In this document: positions 36,383 through 48,530 of the stretch, piece by piece
Position numbering within the stretch: the stretch's first letter is position 1
Layout: each line of letters begins with the position of its first letter
Assembly (NCBI GenBank): GCA_000611775.1
Contig: KK106982.1
Span: forward strand, 6,628,495-6,692,494
Source of the DNA: Umbilicaria muhlenbergii
Lineage: Eukaryota; Ascomycota; Lecanoromycetes; Umbilicariales; Umbilicariaceae
Length of the DNA: 64,000 nt
Reading direction: 5' to 3'
Made by a program: the position numbers and the translations under genes
The notes under the pieces: model-generated
What the model was told of the DNA's origin: nothing
The model's database searches: none
Seen by the model: the letters and a program-made list of their open reading frames with translations, nothing else

Positions 36383-39000
36383 GATGAAAGATCTGAACCT
36401 CATTTTAATATTAAAGGCAATCAGAGATCTTTCTAGATATGTGTTCTGCTAATCACACAATAATGATCAATACTTGCCTCCCTCTTATGAAGTCAACAAT
36501 GAACTCATCAATCTGTTCAGTTGAGAAGTCACCCCTTACACGCTACCTGAGACAGAAGCTGATGAAGAAGATTTTAATCATCAAATTCAATTAACTTTCA
36601 CTCAGAGGCTGAAGAATATCAGAGAAGGATATATGTTCAGCAGTGACACTTAAATCTGTGACATTCTATTGAGAAATAAAGATTGTAATCATGTCAGCAA
36701 TCAGCATTTCTGTATCACATTTGATGAGCAGAAGCGCGTCATTCTGAGGAATTTTTCAAGATGAGGAACTTTCATCAGCTATGACAGACAGGTAAGGAAT
36801 CAAATACAGCATTATTTTATTTGAATCATCACTTTCAATGACAAGAAAGGTGACTTCAAAACAATTGAAATAAAAGTTGCAGAGTGAGACGCTCTCACCT
36901 TCAAGATTAAGTTGATGAAACATAAAACTTGTGAAGATAAGTATGACCAGCGCCTAAACTCATACCTTGAAGAGAGTTGAATCACTTTGCCTTCATTCAA
37001 CATGCTTGATATTTACAGTCAGAAAATCACTGCAGCTTCAACTCAACTGCTCTCTCTCAGATGACATCTCATCTATGTGAAGTCAGAAGAGCTTGAGTGA
37101 AGTGAGTTTAAAAAAGTTTATAAAGTCAACAACATGAGCACTGATTTTATCTTTGCCGGTAAAATGTTCCTGTTGAATTGCCAGGGAGAAGTCAAGATCA
37201 TGAGAAGAGTGTCACATGTAAGCATTTCTATCTACACAGTGGCGCAACAATATCTTACAGGTTGAAAGGAGCATATCATGCAATTTATGAATTTCACAGA
37301 AGAGCCTGTACTTATGCTGATTATGAAATACCTTCCTCTTGAGAATTTAATAAACCAGCATCAAGAAAGTCTGATCATTATGAAAGAGATCATCACAATT
37401 CTTCATCAAGGTTTGAAGACTCTCAAATATCTTCATTCTGAGGAAATCACACATTGAGATATCAAACTGATCAACATTCTCATTCAGTCTTGAGTGCCTC
37501 TAAGGATCAAGCTTGCTGATTTCAGAGTTGCAAAGGATGTGACTGTCTTACAGACATGCTGTGAAACAACTTTTTACTGTGCATCAGAGATTTAAAAGAG
37601 TTCCTCATACTCAGCTGCTGTGAATATATAATCACTTGAACTTATTATATTTAAATTCACATTTGGCCTTCTTGAGCAAAGGGGCCGGTTTGATCCTGAA
37701 TGATGATACAAAAGGCTCATCAGTGTGATTGAGGATTGAGACTCAGATGACTTAATAAATTTCCTCAGATACAAAATGCTGAAGATGAATTATCAAAGAA
37801 GACTATCAGCAAGTGACTGTTTAAAGGAAGTATTCAATATTCACAGTGCAATGATACTCATGCAGAATCTTGAAATAGAAACTGAAGCACCTACAGAGAA
37901 GATTTCTACATCTCTTTTAATGAGATATACAAACAGTATTCAAGAGGTGAAAACTTAAATCAACTACTCAAAGTTTAATCCTTCAGGGGAATTGAAAGAG
38001 GAATTCAATCTGCAAGATCAACTGACTTCATTAAAGAAGTCACAAAAGCGCTTGTGATCTTCTACATTTATCTCATTCAGGAGGCAGACAGTGAAAAGAT
38101 TTCTAATAAATGATAATCAATAATCAAGCTGTGTTAATGCGCAGATTGAACTCCTTGATTTGCGTGACTCACATCTTCAAACTTACTGAAATGATCAGAT
38201 CAAAGCGGGATTCCTTTTTGACAAGCTTCAAAAGCAAATCAAGATTGAGTACAATCTTGGTTCTAGAAACATTCATAAATCAAATGCTTGAGTTAAACTC
38301 AGATATGAATGAAAGCTCTGTGAGCACCTTGAACTGAAAAAGGTGCTGCAACAGTTATTGAATTATGAACTTCAAACCATTGGCAGCAAGGATGATGTCA
38401 AAGAATATGATTATGTCTTTGAAGAGGTATTTGTCCCTCTGTGTTACATTACACTTACTGATTTTCTCCTCTAGAATCCGTGAATTCTTTTGAGGTAGAA
38501 GCGCATGGCAAGTGTATTATAATACACATTAAGAACTTCAAGGTTAACATCAGTCATTTATCAAGAGCTACTAAATATAAGACTTTCAGATATCAGCTTT
38601 AAAAGGTTAAGGAAAAATATGATCATCTCACCTTTGAGCGTGTACATGAAATACATTTACAAGGCTCATATGTGGACTTTGAGTTTGAGCTTCAGCTTTG
38701 TCAAGTATACAATCTGATTAAGTTAGAGCAGCAACTTTGAAAGACAGAGGAGGACAGAGGCTCTGAGATCATCAGTCAGTTGAATAAATCACTCTTACAA
38801 ATGACTTCTCAACTTGAAGCTCAAGAGTCAAGTGATCAATAGAGATCTTCATGTTTCAGCTGATTTCAAGATAGACTGAAAGATATCAGCATACAACATT
38901 CAGTGTTCAACAGATCATCTAGCCATGACCTTGAACATGAAGTCTGAAACTCTTCACTGAAGAAATTGTACTTGAGTAAAGTTGAGCCGGATTTGAAGTG
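36383..39000 (+). pseudogene. FHA - Ser/Thr kinase - KilA-N - KilA-N protein, decayed
   Basis: Probable start MKDLNLIL at 36,383. FHA domain: about 36,620-36,850 (HVSNQHFCITFDEQKRVILR, then GTFISYD). Kinase: about 37,087-37,830, with EVKIMRRVSHVS, then ITH-stop-DIKLINIL (37,449-37,482) for HRDxKxxN, ADFRVAKD (37,515-37,538) for DFG, ASEI for APE, and NI-stop-SLE for DxWSLG. So the HRD Arg codon, DFG Gly and the subdomain IX Asp are changed. Next, a KilA-N/APSES-like domain at about 38,110-38,340, where two overlapping frames share the match (a one-base shift near 38,210). A second lies at about 38,480-38,720 (FKVNISHLSRATKYKTFRYQ, LQGSYVDFEFELQLC). FHA binds phospho-Thr and KilA-N/APSES can bind DNA, which suggests a nuclear signalling role. 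Confidence 0.82.
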
Positions 39001-40280
39001 AGTCACTCAAACTTACAGTCATGATGTCATGCAGTATAATTGATCTTCATCAGCGTCCTATGCTTTTCCACTCAGGTGATCAAGCGCAGCAACAAAGCAA
39101 AGAGCTTGAGTGCTTACATGACAGCACTCATTGTGGCTGCTATCTTGTAAGAATGTTATATTTTGCAGTTTACTTCATTTCAATGAGTCAGGTGATCTCA
39201 TGCGGGGCTTATTCACATGAGAATTGTACTTGCTATTGATGAAACCTCATCCTGCGTGAGGAAGGTCATTCATATGATTATCAACAATTTAATTTGAAGG
39301 AGATCATTACTGAAGGGATGTTGAGAATGATGTGAAAATTCAATCTGACTGTTTGAGGTGTTAGTCATACTTTTAATCATTTAATTTAATCACCTTGAAA
39401 AGGATCAGAGTTTCAAAGCTGTCAGTCAGTATAATCAAGTGATGAACATTTTTTAATTGAAGGCTCACACATCTGCTACTTGCTCTGTCTTGTGGCTGCT
39501 AGTCTCATGACCAGTATCTTCATGGTGATCGTCACTACAGGCATAAGTCAGACATTGAAGGCAGCTTGACTGCTGAAAGTTACACACTTAAGCTAGCTAT
39601 CATCATCCTGAGTCTTTTGACATTTTTTAAGTGCTGTTCTCTGAGTGATGGCATCTGTGAATAGATAGATAGTTTTGGGGGTTAGAAATTCCCTTAGCAT
39701 GAGTGTATCTTTCTATGAGCTTTTGCTGACCAGCAGCTGTATGTTAGTCATATGTTCACATTCAATCTCAACATGCTGTGCTGTTAATGATGATGAGGAC
39801 GAGGATGAGGATGAGGACAATGAGACTAAGGAATTTTCACCCCTTAGTTTATGAATCAGTAGTCTAATTACTTCACATACCTCAATGACAAATTGATTCA
39901 ACAACAGTGTAAATACTATATATGCATCTCAACTCCGGAAACAAGACATAAGAAGTCAAGACAGAGTCAACAGTATCAGCTAAGAAATTACTAAGATAAA
40001 AAGCATAAAGGACTGAGTCATTCAATGAATGAACAAGAACAGAAAGAGTTATAAACTTAGTTAAACTTGATGCTGCCTGCCAGTCAGCTGTACATTAATA
40101 TCAGTAAGTCATTCCCTGAGGTTCTCTAGAATGCAGCAGGCATTGCTGATTAAACTTTACATAAATCACTTACCACTCAAGCTGCCACTTCACTCAGTGA
40201 ATTATAATTCAAAGTGTTGAATGATTTCTGCTCATATATAATGTATTTATACTTCATCATTAATTGCCTAGCTTTCTGAC
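39001..40280. other. Mostly non-coding; short open pieces only
   Basis: Open piece 39,021-39,239 is probably the end of the KilA-N gene or a shadow. A (GATGAG/GAGGAC)n microsatellite lies at 39,787-39,820. No other gene supported. Confidence 0.4.
39787..39820. repeat. Short GATGAGGAC-type microsatellite
   Basis: Six-base purine-rich repeat; it produces the polyserine run of a reverse-strand open frame, which is not taken as a gene. Confidence 0.8.
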
Positions 40281-40289
40281 CTTATTTTG

Positions 40290-41400
40290 TGAAGAGATTA
40301 CTCACACAGGTTAATAACTGTGAATGAATATCTTTCTTCACTTTGCATGAATCTTTGCTAAGAGTACCTTCATTTCCTTCACACTTCATTCAAGAAAATT
40401 GATGAAAGATCAGAGGCTTATCCCTGTTAAGTCATTCACAGTAATGCATAGTTGATGATAGCCTGCTGCGCGCAGTGTTGAATCAGCGGGTCAGGGGTCA
40501 ATAGGCAGTGTCAGTGCCTTGATGATGATGTTGATGTATTCAGCTCTTTTCATTTATTCCTTAATTAAAGTCCTGAAAGTTGTCAGGTCAAGATCAGTCA
40601 TCTCAACATCTTTTCTCTGCAGGTCATGTCACTGCAGAATGACACTTTCAGTGATAAGATTATCATCTTGTGAGCATGATACATAGCTGATCTCCTGGCA
40701 TTTTATGTAACCGCCTGATTTGGTGACTCTAGATGACATATCAGTAAGGTACTGCAATATGTCACTTTGTCACTAAATTGCATATGCAAAGGCTTGCTGA
40801 AACAAGTGATCTCAGTCTTTTATACATTCAGTCATGCAAAGGGTATGAATAAGATCAAACTTGAATTTGAATGTTCACTTCAGTTGGCAGTCATACACTT
40901 GGAAATTAACATTGACAGGCACTCATCCTGGTTGAATTGAACTTAAATCAATGCCAGTTATATTAGCATTTGAATATGCATCAGCAACATTAATGACTCA
41001 GATTTCTGTTTCAGTCCTGATGTCAAGAACTTCTGTTGGTTTTTCAATGAGAGTGAAGAACAATTTATCATCAAAGATAAAATTTAATGATTGATACTTC
41101 TGGTTGAGATGCTCTTGCTCAGTTTCATCATTGAGCAGCATGTACTGACTCAGCTGATAATCATGATAGCTTCAGTCATGCTCTCACTCATTTGCTTCAA
41201 CAGTCAATGACAATGACACAGTAGAGGCCTCACTGTATTTTAAAAGATAATTAGTGCTGTCAGTGCATAAATAATACTGAATGATGATCTTTACATCTCA
41301 TAGTATGCTGAGTCCTCATCCTTTATAAGGCTTGCTCAGAACACGCTGTGTAATCAATGTCTTGCCACAGAAAGACAACAGAGGATTCAGAAAAAAAAGA
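40290..41400 (-). pseudogene. LaeA-like SAM-dependent methyltransferase, decayed
   Basis: Reverse-strand reading gives the fungal LaeA/TAM-type order: SQYMLLNDETEQEHLNQKYQ (about 41,165), LFFTLIEKPTEVLDIRTETE with SAM motif I (about 41,060-40,995; LDIGTGTG expected, Gly codons changed), VADAYSNANITGIDLSSIQP (motif II area, about 40,975), VNVNFQVYDCQLK (about 40,900), FDLIHTLCMTECIKD (about 40,850), SGGYIKCQEISYV (about 40,715) and ALTLPIDP (about 40,510). The breaks are mostly TGA at Trp sites. Such enzymes act on small molecules or regulators of secondary metabolism. Start lies near 41,330-41,400, possibly after an intron. Length about 330 residues, normal for the family. Confidence 0.87.
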
Positions 41401-41409
41401 AGAGAATCA

Positions 41410-43650
41410 GTTAAAAGCTGTTGACTTTGTTATTAATCTCTTTGTCCTGTTTCTGGTGCAACACAGCTGATGAGGTAAGTGATGAGTTAAAAAGGAGGTA
41501 AACTTAAATGATTATAACTTACTTTGTCAGCGTGTGTTTGAACTCACCTTAAATATTTAAAAAGCCTGTGGCTCTTCTTATTTAACTTTGACGTTCAAAA
41601 TCTGAAGGTCATGTTTCACAAAGACTTAATCATTTGTTAAACCTGCCTTGACAGGCTGGTTCAAAGTCTCTTTAAAAGAACTTAAAAAGCAAAGACGTGA
41701 TCTTCATTAAGATGATGATTTGAGGAAGGACTGTAAGATGTTATAAAAGGTGTTTAAGGGCAGGAAAGCATCATTCAAGTGTTGAAAGTTTTAATATAAT
41801 GCAGGTTGACTAATTGTTGCATCAACAGGCTGAAATGTTGAAACTTGAAGTTTTAATCTCTTGTTTTAATGTGTTATCTGTAACATCAGACATCAAAGCT
41901 GCAGCTGTTAAATAATCACTCAGTTATTCTCCTGCTGCATTTTTCACTGAGTCATAAGCCTTTGACAATCCTGGTTCTGATGTTGTGACAGAGGTGTCAC
42001 TAATGTCTTTGTTAAACTCAGCTACTGATGAGCATAGAGGTTAACTCATGCGTGTTCACAGAATTATTTCAGTATCAGTGCTTATTTGTTGTTTATTCTT
42101 CTCTGTAATTCTGACTGTCTTGTGTAGCTGATACAATTTTCACTCTGCCGTGATTGCGCCTCACATAATTTCATTTTCAGCACATCAGTCTTCAAGTTTA
42201 ATCACAGCTTCACTTCTTTGAGCCTGATCTAAATCCTTTCAGCTCACAGTAGGGTCAAAGAATTTAACATTAATTTTATATTAATACATGGCTTCTACCT
42301 GGTCCATAATTTAGTCGACAATCATAAGTGATCAGCAAGAAGTGTTAATATCTTAAATATACATCATTCCTCATCTGATGCTCTTGTTCACGCTTTGACT
42401 TGACTTTTTGTATCATTCATATAAATCTTGAACATTATGTGCGGCAGGGATCACTATCATTGGTAAATTGATGTGTGAGGGTGAGTCAACATTTTTACTA
42501 ATGCAGAGAGGATGAGTTGACTTTTAATGAGTGACTTGCATTCATAAGAGTATGATTAACTTGCATGCTAGTTGGTCAGAAAAATTTGTTAAGCCTTGCA
42601 TAACAACTAGTGAAGCTGGCAAGCAAAATTTTCTAAACCTTGCTTATCAGGTATGCAAAGGTCATGATTGAATGAAGACAAGAGCTGTGTGTGTAACTGA
42701 AGCACAAAATGTGAGGTGTACATGAAACAACAGAGCACTCCTCATTAATTAATGTCATTCACCTGATTGCCTGAGAATTGAGTGCAAAATATTCATCACA
42801 GAGCCTCATTGTCTCTTCCTTGAAAGACTGCCTTGATTTCATGAAAGTCTGCCTCAGAAGACGCTTAAGTAGTGCATTTAATCTCTTTCATTTGAGCTTT
42901 TATCTTTTGCATCAAATACTGCTCTGTTTATGCGCTTATGAGGCATTCTGATATGATTTCTGAACAGCCTCATCATATATGCTACAATCACTAGTATGGA
43001 AGTTCTGACATTGTAGATAGTAATAATTCACGTGTTGACTGATTCTTTGATTATTAAAGTACACTCAACCTGCTATGACATCTCAGGACAAGTGACACTT
43101 CCTGAAATAAAAGATTCAGAACTTTCAGCTTAGCTGATTCACTAAAAACTATAACTGTTTTTGATGTGAGAGTGAATTCTTGTCTCATAAAACATCAAAG
43201 CTGTGAGAGCTTGCAGAAACTTTGCATCAGGAAGATCTTAAACACTTAAGCATGAAGAGTAAAAGGTGCTACTTGTTGTTTCTGCAGAAAGCATTACAGA
43301 TGATGTATGTAAATTTATTTCTGAAGCACTTCAATTAAGTTTGAAATTGTTATAAAAGTGACTAATAATATAACTGTCTGTCAGTGAGCAAAACAGCAGC
43401 AGAGCTACTGTCATTTTGTAAATGACAGCATCAGAAACTTCTTCTGACAACTTAATATACTTGAACCTCAGCATTAAAACAAAGCGCCCTTCATCCTTTG
43501 ATAGATCAGTGTCAGCTTTCAGCATTAATTCTGTATCAGACATGAATGTTAAAGGGATTAAAACCCTTTTCTTAAGGCAGCATGACAGTCAATTCACATC
43601 TTCTTCACAAAAATCTTGAAAGTGAGCTGCAGCCGTGGACGGGGCCTCCT
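41410..43650. other. Intergenic, no gene supported
   Basis: Both strands were read; no frame stays coherent. Around 42,565-42,655 there is an imperfect duplicated phrase (CTAGTTGGTCAGAAAAATTT against CTAGTGAAGCTGGCAAGCAA, each followed by a TTAAGCCTTGCAT/CTAAACCTTGCTT end). It may be a small decayed repeat. Overlapping open frames at 43,331-43,619 have no motif. Confidence 0.4.
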
Positions 43651-43655
43651 ACAAC

Positions 43656-44552
43656 ATGAACCTCAAACAAAGAGATGATATCACATGCAGTCAGTGAGGC
43701 AGAGCACTCTCTGAGGCACTTTCATTTAATTAAGATCTGAACTTTGATTACAGAGCTTCTCTTGCTAACTGTTCTCTCTTAAACTCCTCATTCAAGATGC
43801 TTCTTCAGCCAGAGACTAAGTCAATTCATCATGAACAACTTATCAAAGAGGTCAAAGGTATCTATGCAGGCTTAATCATGATAAAAGTTAAATGCATTAA
43901 TGTTGATCAAAAATATTCTACAGCTTCAGAGAAAGATTCTGCTCAACAGATCATATTAAACAATGAGTAATGACAGGCTCTGATTACTTTACACAGAATA
44001 TTACTTCATGAACATTATAATTTCTTTCTGACTTCTCTTTATTCCTCTGCGGATCCAGCGCTGACCTGACTCTCAGTGAAATATTCAATGTCAGCAAGAA
44101 TGTGAAGACATGAAATACATTTCTTTTTAAAGATTATGCGTCATTGACTTCTGAGATCACTGAATCATATGCAGACATTCATATACATTGCATATTTCAT
44201 GACAGCACTGCTCTATGAGATTGTGACATCTTTTGAGAACACCTGAATTGAATGTCTGAGTGACTTAAGTTGATATCATATGACCATAGAAGGTGATGAC
44301 TATCATGATCATCAGATATGAGTTGAAGTTTCTCACTTTTAATACAGTAAAGCGGCCGTCAATAATTTTATTATTAATCATATATATCATCACCTGGTCA
44401 TACTTGCCTGACCTGACACATTTGAACAACTCAGCCTCTACGCAAGATCTCTGACAAGTGTGCAATCATACACTACATTTTGATCAAGCATCATGCATGT
44501 ATTCAAGTTCATTTTGATTGAAAAGAATGAGGTGTCTCTCAGAGCCTCATGA
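43656..44552 (+). pseudogene. Est1-like protein, N-terminal part (split by hAT2)
   Basis: From ATG 43,656 (MNLKQRDD) the frame carries the helical hallmark of fungal proteins with an Est1-type DNA/RNA-binding domain: ETKSIHHEQLIKEVKGIYAG (about 43,818), LITLHRILLHEHYNFFLTSL (about 43,980), MTALLYEIVTSFENT-stop-IECL (about 44,203) and the TPR-like segment FIINHIYHHLVILA-stop-PDTFEQL (about 44,370-44,430). Est1/EBS1/SMG7 relatives act in telomerase recruitment or RNA decay, but this Eurotiomycete-type family is multicopy and its role is unknown. The frame is cut at 44,552 by the hAT2 target duplication and resumes at 51,762. Confidence 0.8.
44545..44552. repeat. 8-bp target-site duplication CCTCATGA, left copy
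   Basis: CCTCATGA recurs exactly at 51,762-51,769. Eight base pairs is diagnostic for hAT insertion. Confidence 0.88.
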
Positions 44553-44660
44553 TACAGTGATTGTTAAGACAGGATGAGATCAAATTTCTAATCTCTGTCT
44601 CATCTCAGTCTCATCTCATCTCAGTGATGATTTTTCAGTTTCATCCTGATCTCATTAATG
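44553..44660. repeat. hAT2 left terminal and subterminal repeat
   Basis: Terminal inverted repeat of about 20 bp, then clustered TCTCATCTCAGTCTCATCTC units and an ACAGGATGAGAT box also present inside the other end. Confidence 0.8.
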
Positions 44661-45082
44661 AAATGAGACAGGAATAGTCCTGTTGTCTCTGCATCATTAA
44701 TACATCATGATGACAGTAACTTAGGCCTAACTTAAAGAGGCTTGATACAATATTACATTAAGATAAACATCATTTAAGGAGTCATCAGTTTACATTTCAT
44801 AATAAATCATTACATTTGATCATTAAAACTGTTGAATTGAGTCTTAATATAATCTGCGCATGACTAACTGTATCTACTGAATCAAAGCACCAAATTCACT
44901 CATATACTGCTTCACAAGTGTTAAATCCTTTGACTGTATTGTGATACACTTGCTGTGAATGACGGCAAGTTGAGTGTCTAGATAAAAGTTGAATTAATAT
45001 AACATTAAAAATAGGAGGTTAGAACTCTCACTTTTAAAAAAGAATATCATGTACTCTTTCATCACTTCTTGCAGTGCCTTCA

Positions 45083-46452
45083 ACTCATCATCAGCTCAAG
45101 TGAGTGACTCACATGTCACACCTGTTGCAGAAGCCTTCACTAGTGAGTTTTAACATTTTTTATTTTAACAAGATGTTATAATGATTTATTGACTGATTAT
45201 ACATGACAGGCCTTGCTGAACACTCTTCATCATCAGTGCAAGTGAGTGAGTCCTTCATGATGACATCATTAATGAAAAAATGCGCTCATACAGCGCAATC
45301 TGATGATGAGAATGTGCAAACTGAGTAAATTTTAAACTCTTCAACACCCTCTGTTCCCTCATCATCAGCTCAAGTGAGTGACTCACATGTCACACCTGTT
45401 GCAGAAGCCTTCACTAGTGAGTTTTAACATTTTTTATTTTAACAAGATGTTATAATGATTTATTGACTGATTATACATGACAGGCCTTGCTGAACACTCT
45501 TCATCATCAGTGCAAGTGAGTGAGTCCTTCATGATGACATCATTAATGAAAAAATGCGCTCATACAGCGCAATCTGATGATGAGAATATGCAAATTGAGT
45601 AAATTTTAAACTCTTCAACACCCTCTGTTCCCTCATCATCAGCTCAAGTGAGTGACTCACATGTCACACCTGTTGCAGAAGCCTTCACTAGTGAGTTTTA
45701 ACATTTTTTATTTTAACAAGATGTTATAATGATTTATTGACTGATTATACATGACAGGCCTTGCTGAACACTCTTCATCATCAGTGCAAGTGAGTGAGTC
45801 CTTCATGATGACATCATTAATGAAAAAATGCGCTCATACAGCGCAATCTGATGATGAGAATGTGCAAACTGAGTAAATTTTAAACTCTTCAACACCCTCT
45901 GTTCCCTCATCATCAGCTCAAGTGAGTGACTCACATGTCACACCTGTTGCAGAAGCCTTCACTAGTGAGTTTTAACATTTTTTATTTTAACAAGATGTTA
46001 TAATGATTTATTGACTGATTATACATGACAGGCCTTGCTGAACACTCTTCATCATCAGTGCAAGTGAGTGAGTCCTTCATGATGACATCATTAATGAAAA
46101 AATGCGCTCATACAGCGCAATCTGATGATGAGAATGTGCAAACTGAGTAAATTTTAAACTCTTCAACACCCTCTGTTCCCTCATCATCAGCTCAAGTGAG
46201 TGACTCACATGTCACACCTGTTGCAGAAGCCTTCACTAGTGAGTTTTAACATTTTTTATTTTAACAAGATGTTATAATGATTTATTGACTGATTATACAT
46301 GACAGGCCTTGCTGAACACTCTTCATCATCAGTGCAAGTGAGTGAGTCCTTCATGATGACATCATCAATGAAAAAACACGCTCATACAGCGCAATCTGAT
46401 GATGAGAATATGCAAATTGAGTAAATTTTAAACTCTTCAACACCCTCTGTTC
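45083..46452 (+). repeat. Five tandem copies of a 274-bp exon-intron-exon unit
   Basis: Copies begin at 45,083, 45,357, 45,631, 45,905 and 46,179. Each contains a 67-bp GT-AG intron (first: 45,143-45,209), leaving 207 coding bases, a multiple of three, so each added unit keeps the reading frame. Copies differ at only a few sites: GTGCAAACT in some, ATGCAAATT in copies 2 and 5; AATGCGCTC in copies 1-4 against AACACGCTC in copy 5. Confidence 0.95.
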
Positions 46453-47844
46453 TTACTACCCCTCATAAGCCGCGCACAAAGTGAATAAAGACTGAAGTGA
46501 ATAGTGATATTAACAGTTTTCAAACAAAGATCAGTAGGTATTCTAACAATCTATTGTAATGAAATCATTAACCATGCATTCTTAGCGCTCAAAACACTTA
46601 ATAAGTATACAAAACCTTTGATTTATGTTGAAGGTGAAGAAGAAATGTTCATAGTGAAAAAGGTTTGAGCAAAAGTAGCTGTCAAGGCAGCAAACAGGAT
46701 CATTGAAGTGCTTATGAAAAATCTCACAAATTTCAGCCTGAAAAAGACTGCTGACTCATACTTCACAACATCTCAGAAGGTGATTGAGGCGCGTGAATTT
46801 CATCATGAGAGAATGCAGAATCCTGATGAGGCAGTGTTACTGAGAGTTGATGATCATAATCAAGCTGCTGTCTTTCAAGCTAAGAAAAAGCTAAGGCTTA
46901 CTGATGCATGAAAAGCCGTCAACTCAGCAGATTAAAAGGTTATGAAAGAGAAGTATCAACTAAATGTTCTGATAAATCATTTCAATACTGATGAAAGTGA
47001 TATGTGTTTTTCTTTCTACATTTTGATTCAGGAATCAACTCACAAATGATAACTGAATTCTTTCAAGTGCAACATGAGCAACAGCTGCGTCATGCAGCAT
47101 ATTAAATGCAACAGAAAGAGGAACAGGAGTGTGCAGAAGCTTTTAACACAATAAGAATATTAAGAGAAGACCTTAAATCTGCATCTGAGCTGTTTATCTT
47201 TATAATAATATTATAATGATCTCTTGTAATGATCACGCATGCTTATGACTATGCAGGATTTAAAAGATGATGAATATCAGAGAGTTATCATCATCAGACT
47301 TGTCATCTCTGTGAAGTGTTATGAATGAATCATCTGAATCAATGATCTTCAAGACTTAATTGATGCTGAAGATCTTGACTCAGCTGACATCATGAGAAAG
47401 TTTCATAAGCAGATTATGAACTCAGATCATATTAAAGATTTAGAAGAGTGATCAGTGCAGGTCTTTTACATTTTAATGTTTCATTATAATGATATTTATT
47501 CAAAACTGTTTAATTATCTGTACTCTGCTCTGAGACAACAGGTTCTGAAGGAGAACATTATCATGATTACTGACTCACAGGTCAAGACAGTTCATACAGA
47601 GTCATTTAAAACATACTTTAATGAGGATGATCAAATGTTTGATTTCATAATCAAAGAGTCATCTGAAATTCTTAAAGGGGATGATAATGAGAATGATGTT
47701 GACCTTCCCTCAATTACTACAGGCTCTGATGACTTCATTCAGCATCTTGAAGCTGTTTTTGCCCCTGATGACAATAATATCCTCATAGAGAGTGAGGTAG
47801 CTACAGGATATGAGGAGGAAGAGCTTAAAAATAAAAACATGAAT

Positions 47845-48189
47845 GATGCAAATGCAGGTGATGCAAATGCAGGTGATGCAAATGCAGGTGATGCAAATGC
47901 AGGTGATGCAAATGCAGGTGATGCAAATGCAGGTGATGCAAATGCAGGTGATGCAAATGCAGGTGATGCAAATGCAGGTGATGCAAATGCAGGTGATGCA
48001 AATGCAGGTGATGCAAATGCAGGTGATGCAAATGCAGGTGATGCAAATGCAGGTGATGCAAATGCAGGTGATGCAAATGCAGGTGATGCAAATGCAGGTG
48101 ATGCAAATGCAGGTGATGCAAATGCAGGTGATGCAAATGCAGGTGATGCAAATGCAGGTGATGCAAATGCAGGTGATGCAAATGCAGGT
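47845..48189 (+). repeat. 23 perfect copies of the 15-bp repeat GATGCAAATGCAGGT
   Basis: The run encodes (DANAG)23 in the cargo frame. Because 15 is a multiple of 3, the other plus frame (MQMQV) and the reverse frame (HLHHL) are also open and are shadows. Perfect identity in otherwise decayed DNA points to recent slippage expansion or homogenisation. Confidence 0.97.
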
Positions 48190-48216
48190 GATGCAAATGA
48201 TGCAGATGATGAGTAA

Positions 48217-48525
48217 ATGAATGAATTAAAGTCTGAATCTTAATGAAGTAGACAAGCATTATCTGACGTGATCAGACATTTTCAAGGATGTTGACTGTTC
48301 AACAAATGTTAAACATATCAATCAGACTGTGTGATTCATCAGGTGACATTGATCATCATAATCATGCATTAAAATTCCTTTTTCAGAATAGTCTAGTCTT
48401 TAGTTCAATGCATGTATGTACTTTCTTAATTAAGTGATTAAAATTCAAGCTCTGCTCAAATAAACTGTTTAATTCAAAGGGCTTTCTGTATTCTCATACC
48501 CTCTAACATCATTATTCATCTTAAG
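48217..48525. other. Spacer between the two hAT2 genes
   Basis: AT-rich, no coherent frame. It probably holds the cargo 3' region and the transposase promoter. Confidence 0.4.
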
Positions 48526-48530
48526 ACAGC

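Larger units (their letters stand above)
45049..48216 (+). pseudogene. hAT2 cargo gene of unknown function with two internal repeat arrays
   Basis: ATG at 45,049 (MYSFITSCSAFNSS) reads in frame into the first of five 274-bp exon-intron units, each adding 69 codons (SAQVSDSHVTPVAEAFTS, LAEHSSSSVQVSES, and so on). Each unit carries one in-frame TAA. After the array the frame continues (about 46,455), through an intron from a GTAGGT donor (46,533) to TTAG (46,584), as LNKYTKPLIYVEGEEEMF, NRIIEVLMKNLTNFSLKKTA and EAREFHHERMQNPDEAVLLR (46,708-46,911). A last open exon (47,455-48,216) holds a helical part, an acidic part and 23 DANAG repeats, ending DADDE. A TATA-like box is near 44,978. No domain is recognised; it is not the transposase. 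The acidic, repetitive make-up would suit a chromatin or nuclear protein, which is only a guess. Confidence 0.65.

Noticed and set aside
45083-46452. CRISPR-like or satellite array
   Set aside because: Units are 274 bp, contiguous, contain a GT-AG intron and are in frame with a gene; there are no spacers.
47825-48259. Reverse-strand HLHHLH protein and MQMQV protein
   Set aside because: They are by-products of a 15-bp repeat whose length is a multiple of three; the frame giving DANAG connects to real upstream coding sequence.
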